This document shows positions 14,822 through 19,080 of a stretch of 19,080 nucleotides of DNA, piece after piece. The notes beneath the pieces are model-generated. The model did no database searches and was not told the DNA's origin. It saw nothing but the letters and a program-made list of their open reading frames with translations. Every line of letters starts with the position of its first letter. Within the stretch, counting starts at the first letter, position 1. The translations under genes were made by a program, and so were the position numbers. Source of the DNA: Chryseobacterium gleum (GTDB lineage Bacteria; Bacteroidota; Bacteroidia; Flavobacteriales_D; Crocinitomicaceae); NCBI GenBank assembly GCA_945877045.1, contig CAMCQW010000009.1, positions 1 through 19,080 on the forward strand, written 5' to 3'.

Positions 14822-16234
14822 ATGATGCCTCATGTTGAGGGTAACAACAATAGAGCACAAAGCAAAAACCGGGACGGCAGCTTTATCGGTATCTAAAAAA
14901 TTGTTTAGAAATGCATGTGTAAAATAGGTAGATAAAGATATAATTATAGCCATTACAACTATTCTTGTTGTCGTTTCATTTGGCGATGTTTTATGATATA
15001 ATTGAATTGAAGCGTAGAAAACAGCAAACACAAACGCTATAAAAAATATCATGCCTGGCAAGCCCATTTCTGATAATGTGCCTAAATATTCACTGTGAGC
15101 ATTCCCTAAATCACCAAAATTAGTGGATATAATTGTAAGGTTCTCAGGGCGTTGAAATCTTGCATACTCAAAGGAATATGTCCCTGGACCGAAGCCGAAA
15201 AATGGTCTTTCTTTGAACATTTCGATGGCACATGTCCACCGGTTAATTCTTTCAAGGTTTGAGGCATCCGTTGTTACATTTCCTGCGCTTTGAAGTCGCT
15301 CTCCAAAATCTTCAGTTGTGTGATCCTGCTTATTACGAGACAATTCTAATTGAATTGAATCCCATTTAAAAGTAACAAACAACAATAATAGAATTCCTGC
15401 ACCTATAATTAATTGCTTTTTTAGCTTAATATGGACGTATAATCCTATCGCTAACGCTATAATAACACTAAGCCAAGCGGCGCGAGTATATGAAAAGTAC
15501 AAACCTAGCAGTAATATTATTGCCATTAAGAGCAATAAAAATTGTGTTAATGGCCGTTGTTTTACGATCAATAATAAAGAGATGGAAATCGGTATAGAAA
15601 GAGCCACTGTAGCGCCATAAATGGTGTGGTCTTTAAAAAAAGGATACATCACCCAATGACTTTCTTTTTCGCCAAAATTATAACTTGCATGGTGTAAAAT
15701 CGTGTATAGTGCTGTAATGGAAACGCCAATTGTTAGCAGGATAAAGAATCTTACTATGTTTTTCTCGTTCCGAAAAAAGAAAGGTCCAAAAAATAAAACA
15801 GGTATTACAAACCAACACTTCGCTAACAAAAACTTAAAGGAAATTAATGGGTTTGAACTTGTCACTGATGTGATAAAAACCCAAGATAGTAGAATTAGCC
15901 AGGTATAGATAATAGGGTGCTTCCATATTTCCCTTCCTAAAAAAGGTGATTTTATTTGGGTGGCACATAGGAATAATAGCAAGCCAAATAATATTGGTTC
16001 TGTTGGAATATATAAACCAATGTCGCTCGTATATTCTTCAATATTTACTGATAATGGGGCAAATAGAGCAAGCGAGAGAAATGCTGTTTCTGTATAAAAA
16101 ACAGTAAAATAAACCGCCGCCAAGAAGGGAGGAATAATAAAAATTAAGGGGGTGTCGTAATATACTGAAAGTCCAAAAGAAGCGCTTAAAATAACGCCTA
16201 TAATGAGTAGAATCGAATTTGCTCGTGCTTGCAA
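14801..16234 (-). CDS. O-antigen ligase / polysaccharide polymerase family membrane protein
   Basis: This 477-residue protein has about eleven or twelve hydrophobic segments. A large periplasmic loop (about 290-390) carries the Wzy_C/WaaL-type signature RINRWTCAIEMFKERPFFGFG followed by NAHSEYL (His380). Arg251 in YTRAAW is the other conserved residue linked to undecaprenyl-PP-glycan use in the family. It either ligates a lipid-linked glycan to an acceptor or polymerises repeat units; sequence alone does not decide. The start must be the TTG at 16234, since no ATG or GTG precedes it after the upstream in-frame stop and the next Met is near residue 196, well inside the membrane region. It begins 5 bases after the chain-length regulator stop, and the three genes form one unit. 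Confidence 0.9.
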   Translation of the reverse strand: MQARANSILLIIGVILSASFGLSVYYDTPLIFIIPPFLAAVYFTVFYTETAFLSLALFAPLSVNIEEYTSDIGLYIPTEPILFGLLLFLCATQIKSPFLGREIWKHPIIYTWLILLSWVFITSVTSSNPLISFKFLLAKCWFVIPVLFFGPFFFRNEKNIVRFFILLTIGVSITALYTILHHASYNFGEKESHWVMYPFFKDHTIYGATVALSIPISISLLLIVKQRPLTQFLLLLMAIILLLGLYFSYTRAAWLSVIIALAIGLYVHIKLKKQLIIGAGILLLLFVTFKWDSIQLELSRNKQDHTTEDFGERLQSAGNVTTDASNLERINRWTCAIEMFKERPFFGFGPGTYSFEYARFQRPENLTIISTNFGDLGNAHSEYLGTLSEMGLPGMIFFIAFVFAVFYASIQLYHKTSPNETTTRIVVMAIIISLSTYFTHAFLNNFLDTDKAAVPVFALCSIVVTLNMRHHLSTNPK

Positions 16235-16239
16235 TATGA

Positions 16240-17229
16240 TTATTTTGACAACTCTTTATACTTATCCAAAATGAGGAGGCTAAATATTGATAATACAAAT
16301 CCTGCAATAGTTGCAATGAATACAATTATCATTCGCTTAGGTTTTTCTTTTCGATCGGCGACGACGGCCCTTTCGACAATAAATTTATGATTAAATTTTG
16401 CGTTAGCATCCGATTCCGCTTGTTCATAAGAAATTCTAAAGTCTTCTAGTTTAACCGTCTTCTCATTTCGTATATATTCAAGCCCATCATATTTTGCTCC
16501 ATGCTTCATGTTAATCTCTATTTTCTTTTTTAATTCCGCACGATCCGTGGCATCTTTAGAATCTACATAAGCCTGAAAAAGATTTGACCTGACATCTAAA
16601 GCAATAACACCCATCTCTGCTAAACTATCTAGGCAGTTTAATACAGAATCTCTCTCGCGTTCCATTTGCTCTTTTTTCCGGCGATTAACTTCAAATGCAG
16701 GGATTGTCCGCTCAGATATCATATCGTTTTTTACCGTATCTATCAAATCTACAATTTTATTTGCCATTAATGCGGCAAGCTTAGGATCCTCATCCAACAC
16801 TTCGATTTTTATGGAGCCGTATCGTGTTCTTCCAAATGAAAAATGGCCATCATAAGCTTTTGTAAGTTTGTAATTCTTATTAACATCAGAGGCTGCTATT
16901 TCATAATGCGCCATTAGGTTAAATTGATTTACTATTTTGTCCCTAATTCTAGAAGATTGAAGGATTTGCACCAATTGTTCCGTTTGTTCTTCTTCTCCAA
17001 AATCCATTGCTGCTGATTTAGCGTTTCGCTGTTCAGAAAAAGAAACACTGCTTGTTGCTGCCGGGAAAACGATGGCTGTAGATAAATACAGGGGAGTCAT
17101 TAACAAACTTGCTACAACAGAGCCCAATGAAATAAGGGCTGTTATTATTACAATTGGTTTTCTTTTTGCTAAAAGGAAACGAAGTAGCGTTTGTCTGCTT
17201 TCAGCTAAATCTGGTTTTTTGTTTTCCAT
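16240..17229 (-). CDS. Wzz/GumC-type polysaccharide chain-length determinant
   Basis: This 329-residue protein has the standard layout: a short cytoplasmic N-terminus with LLRFLLAKRK, TM1 at about 25-46, a large periplasmic helical domain (about 50-295) with the conserved start PLYLSTAIVFPA and a coiled region rich in Glu/Lys/Arg (about 175-275), and TM2 at about 300-321 after a PKRM segment, which is the family's PxxP-like entry to TM2. There is no C-terminal tyrosine kinase domain, so it resembles Wzz regulators and not the Wzc co-polymerases. It should set the chain length made by the adjacent Wzy-type protein. It lies between flippase and ligase/polymerase genes, 56 bases after the former. 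Confidence 0.9.
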   Translation of the reverse strand: MENKKPDLAESRQTLLRFLLAKRKPIVIITALISLGSVVASLLMTPLYLSTAIVFPAATSSVSFSEQRNAKSAAMDFGEEEQTEQLVQILQSSRIRDKIVNQFNLMAHYEIAASDVNKNYKLTKAYDGHFSFGRTRYGSIKIEVLDEDPKLAALMANKIVDLIDTVKNDMISERTIPAFEVNRRKKEQMERERDSVLNCLDSLAEMGVIALDVRSNLFQAYVDSKDATDRAELKKKIEINMKHGAKYDGLEYIRNEKTVKLEDFRISYEQAESDANAKFNHKFIVERAVVADRKEKPKRMIIVFIATIAGFVLSIFSLLILDKYKELSK

Positions 17230-17285
17230 TGACGTAATTGTTTTAGGCGAAGTTAATCTATTTTCAAGATTTGTTTTAACTAGTT

Positions 17286-18746
17286 TTAAGGATAATTATT
17301 GGGTGGTGGCCTAAAAAATAGTGTTTTTTTAAGCTGTTTTATATCAATGAATGATAATAAAAATAATAATGAGCCACCCAATATTAATTGCATAAAGACA
17401 ATAAATCCATGAGAAAAGCCAGCATATAACAATAAAAGACTGACACCTAATAGCATGATTATCAGCAATATATATTTATTAATTTCTTTCCAAACGATGC
17501 TCAGGTGGATGGTATTATAGGCATAATAAAATTGAACTGAAGCAACAAAAAACTGGGTTGTTAAAGCTGAAATTGCCGCCCCTTTTGCACCAATCACAGG
17601 GATTAAAAGGGCATTAGAAATAAAATTTAATAAAACGCCAAAGAAAGAAATAATATTCAATGTTTTCAAATTTCCATTAGCTGTTAATAGCGTCCCAAAA
17701 ATAAAGCTCATGCTTATCGGAATAAAACAAATAATTAATAGGCAAAATGAAATAACAGCGCTTTCCTCCACATTTGTATAAATTAATGATAACAACCATT
17801 CAGCGTTGAATGTTGTTACTGCAACAATGACTATAGCGCCACCAATCAACAAGTTTCCCGCTGTTTTCATAAGTAAAAAAACTTCATTTAAGGACTCCTT
17901 TAACAAGCGAGAGAACATGGGAAACAATAATCCAGCGAAGATCATCCCAAACATATAAACGGCATCTAATAAGCGATAGCCCTGTGCGTAATAACCAGCT
18001 TCTACGCGCCCATTTATATGAAGCCTTTCCAAAATAACGGCATCGCCTCGATTGTATAATAACATTAGAAATATCAACAGGGCATAGGGTAGACTTTGTT
18101 TAATTATAGATAAGCTAAATTGAAAGTCCCAATTTAATATTGGGCCCTTGATTTTTTTTCTCAATAGAAATATGGAAATTAAAACCGTGATTAAATAGCA
18201 GCTAGTTTGTGTGTAAATAAACCAATCGATTTTATTTGTGTCCCTATGTAACACAAATAGGATCGCTCCGGCAAATATTATGAGTAGGGTTCTGTCCAAA
18301 ACAGAAATAATCGCATCCGTTTTAAATAAATGTAGTCCGGCGAAATGACTTCTAAAAAAGGCTATAAACAATATCAGCAATTGATTGATGGCAAGAAATA
18401 GCAACAAATAAAATTCTCGCCATGAGTAGCCTAGAAGATAAGAAAGACTAAATATAAGTAAGCAATAGATCACAAACAACAAAAGCCTAAACGCCATTAA
18501 GCTACCAAAATAAGTGCTTGTTTGCTGTGTGTTTTGTGCGATTGTTTTAGTCGTGTAATTATTAATTCCAAAATCTAAAAAAATATTGAAAATTACCGTT
18601 AAATTCAAGAGCGTAAAATAAAGGCCATATTCTTCTTGTCCCACCCTATTTTGAACTGTTGCGTCAATGGCAAATATTGCGATTGGCTTAATGAGCAAAT
18701 TCAAGAAAAGTGTTAAAAAGAGATTGGAAAAGAATTGCCGCTGCAT
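17286..18746 (-). CDS. Oligosaccharide flippase (Wzx/MOP superfamily)
   Basis: This 486-residue protein has roughly twelve to fourteen membrane segments over its whole length. The N-terminal half carries the polysaccharide-synthesis family pattern: NLLIKPIAIFAI, VQNRVGQEEYGLYFTLLNL, and a DFGINNYTTKTIAQ loop. The C-terminal half has GAKGAAISALTTQFFVASVQ, a characteristic stretch of this family (VGAKGAAIATLI-like). It should flip an undecaprenyl-PP-linked oligosaccharide across the cytoplasmic membrane for polymerisation or ligation by the downstream gene products. The start is the ATG at 18746, with a TAnnTTTG box 31 bases before it. No glycosyltransferase gene is present nearby in the window, so the glycan itself is unknown. 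Confidence 0.9.
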   Translation of the reverse strand: MQRQFFSNLFLTLFLNLLIKPIAIFAIDATVQNRVGQEEYGLYFTLLNLTVIFNIFLDFGINNYTTKTIAQNTQQTSTYFGSLMAFRLLLFVIYCLLIFSLSYLLGYSWREFYLLLFLAINQLLILFIAFFRSHFAGLHLFKTDAIISVLDRTLLIIFAGAILFVLHRDTNKIDWFIYTQTSCYLITVLISIFLLRKKIKGPILNWDFQFSLSIIKQSLPYALLIFLMLLYNRGDAVILERLHINGRVEAGYYAQGYRLLDAVYMFGMIFAGLLFPMFSRLLKESLNEVFLLMKTAGNLLIGGAIVIVAVTTFNAEWLLSLIYTNVEESAVISFCLLIICFIPISMSFIFGTLLTANGNLKTLNIISFFGVLLNFISNALLIPVIGAKGAAISALTTQFFVASVQFYYAYNTIHLSIVWKEINKYILLIIMLLGVSLLLLYAGFSHGFIVFMQLILGGSLLFLLSFIDIKQLKKTLFFRPPPNNYP

Positions 18747-18776
18747 TTAGTAAATCTCGCTTTTATTAATTAATAA

Positions 18777-18784
18777 CAAATGTA
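18777..18784 (-). promoter_or_regulatory. Candidate -7 box for the flippase-Wzz-ligase unit
   Basis: The minus strand reads TACATTTG, a full TAnnTTTG match, predicting a start near 18773 and a leader of about 27 bases. The -33 region is not clear. Apart from this box, the 177-base gap 18747-18923 shows only AT-rich spacer with no open frame of note. Confidence 0.4.
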
Positions 18785-18923
18785 ACAATTGATTTTCCTT
18801 TGTAGGGAGTTTCAGTGGCGTTTTGTTAATTAAAGCGTTCTGTTTGCTGGATTGAATTAAAAAATACTCAAGCGTAGTGATTGATTGGTTTAATTTAATC
18901 TTTGCTACGATGCGACATCGGGA

Positions 18924-19080
18924 TTATCGGATTAAATTAACATGCCCGGTTATAATAACACGATCGTCATTTTCTGGGACTTTAATATTAATTGTATAGG
19001 TATAAGATCCTGGTAAGGCATCCGCACCGCCTAATCCATAAGAACCATCCCAACCAAAGTCTAAATTATTGGTTTCAAAT
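18924..19080 (-). CDS. C-terminal end of a gliding-motility-associated C-terminal-domain (type IX sorted) protein, partial
   Basis: The last 51 residues and the TAA stop (18924-18926) are inside the window; the gene extends beyond the right edge. The segment FETNNLDFGWDGSYGLGGADALPGSY followed, after beta-strands, by TGHVNLIR at the end has the WDG, alternating strands and terminal GHV.LIR layout of the CHU_C / gliding motility-associated C-terminal domain (TIGR04131). In Bacteroidota that domain directs export by the type IX secretion system (often called type B sorting). The rest of the protein, and therefore its function, cannot be read here; such proteins are frequently large adhesins with Ig-like or PKD repeats. 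Confidence 0.85.
   Translation of the reverse strand, partial: FETNNLDFGWDGSYGLGGADALPGSYTYTINIKVPENDDRVIITGHVNLIR

Noticed and set aside
18908..18920. CGATG-CGA-CATCG hairpin downstream of the partial gliding-motility-type gene
   Set aside because: The stem has only five pairs with a three-base loop and no T tract follows on the minus strand, so I do not call it a terminator.
1..19080. CRISPR arrays, tRNA or rRNA genes, insertion sequences, phage or defence genes
   Set aside because: I read for regular spaced repeats, cloverleaf-type segments, transposase motifs and defence domains on both strands and found none; nearly all bases are covered by recognisable coding genes.

Overview
The window looks like chromosomal core sequence from a member of the Bacteroidota, most likely order Flavobacteriales. 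The reasons are an AT-rich composition, short A-rich leaders instead of strong Shine-Dalgarno sites, several TAnnTTTG boxes (the Bacteroidota -7 promoter element) just upstream of genes, a C-terminal tail of the gliding-motility/type IX secretion kind, and several protein families typical of the phylum (DUF4271 beside hemD, DUF4292, an EnvC-like factor in a dut operon). The family-level assignment is inference. No rRNA, tRNA, insertion sequence, prophage, CRISPR array or recognisable defence system was seen.

Layout from left to right. (1) 1-1061, minus: the N-terminal part of a secreted multidomain protein with a thioredoxin fold and a WCGPC active site, cut by the window edge. (2) 1185-2630, minus: DUF4271 membrane protein followed by hemD (uroporphyrinogen-III synthase). 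(3) 2731-3927, plus: an acyl-CoA dehydrogenase whose active-site residues match glutaryl-CoA dehydrogenase. (4) 3922-7574, minus: serS, a coiled-coil lipoprotein and a 608-residue secreted TPR protein, tightly packed. (5) 7700-9414, minus: cyanophycinase and isoaspartyl peptidase, coupled by an ATGA overlap, which together form a cyanophycin breakdown pathway. (6) 9583-14821, plus: a five-gene operon of dut, a sugar-phosphate nucleotidyltransferase, a TPR lipoprotein, a DUF4292 lipoprotein and an EnvC-like murein hydrolase activator. Its last four genes are joined by 8-17 nt overlaps. (7) 14801-18746, minus: flippase (Wzx type), chain-length regulator (Wzz type) and O-antigen ligase/polymerase (Wzy/WaaL type), an export and assembly set for a surface polysaccharide. 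(8) 18924-19080, minus: the last 51 residues of a protein ending in a gliding-motility-associated C-terminal domain.

Most of the window deals with the cell envelope: polysaccharide export and chain-length control, sugar-nucleotide supply, a predicted regulator of peptidoglycan hydrolysis, three predicted lipoproteins, TPR scaffolds, and exported proteins at both window edges. Housekeeping metabolism (haem, dUTP, Ser-tRNA, lysine/tryptophan catabolism, cyanophycin dipeptides) is interleaved. Gene spacing is very tight, both convergent junctions between complete genes overlap, and no intergenic stretch exceeds about 180 bases. I found no clearly new system. The least understood parts are the serS-linked lipoprotein/TPR pair and the two lipoproteins in the dut-envC operon.
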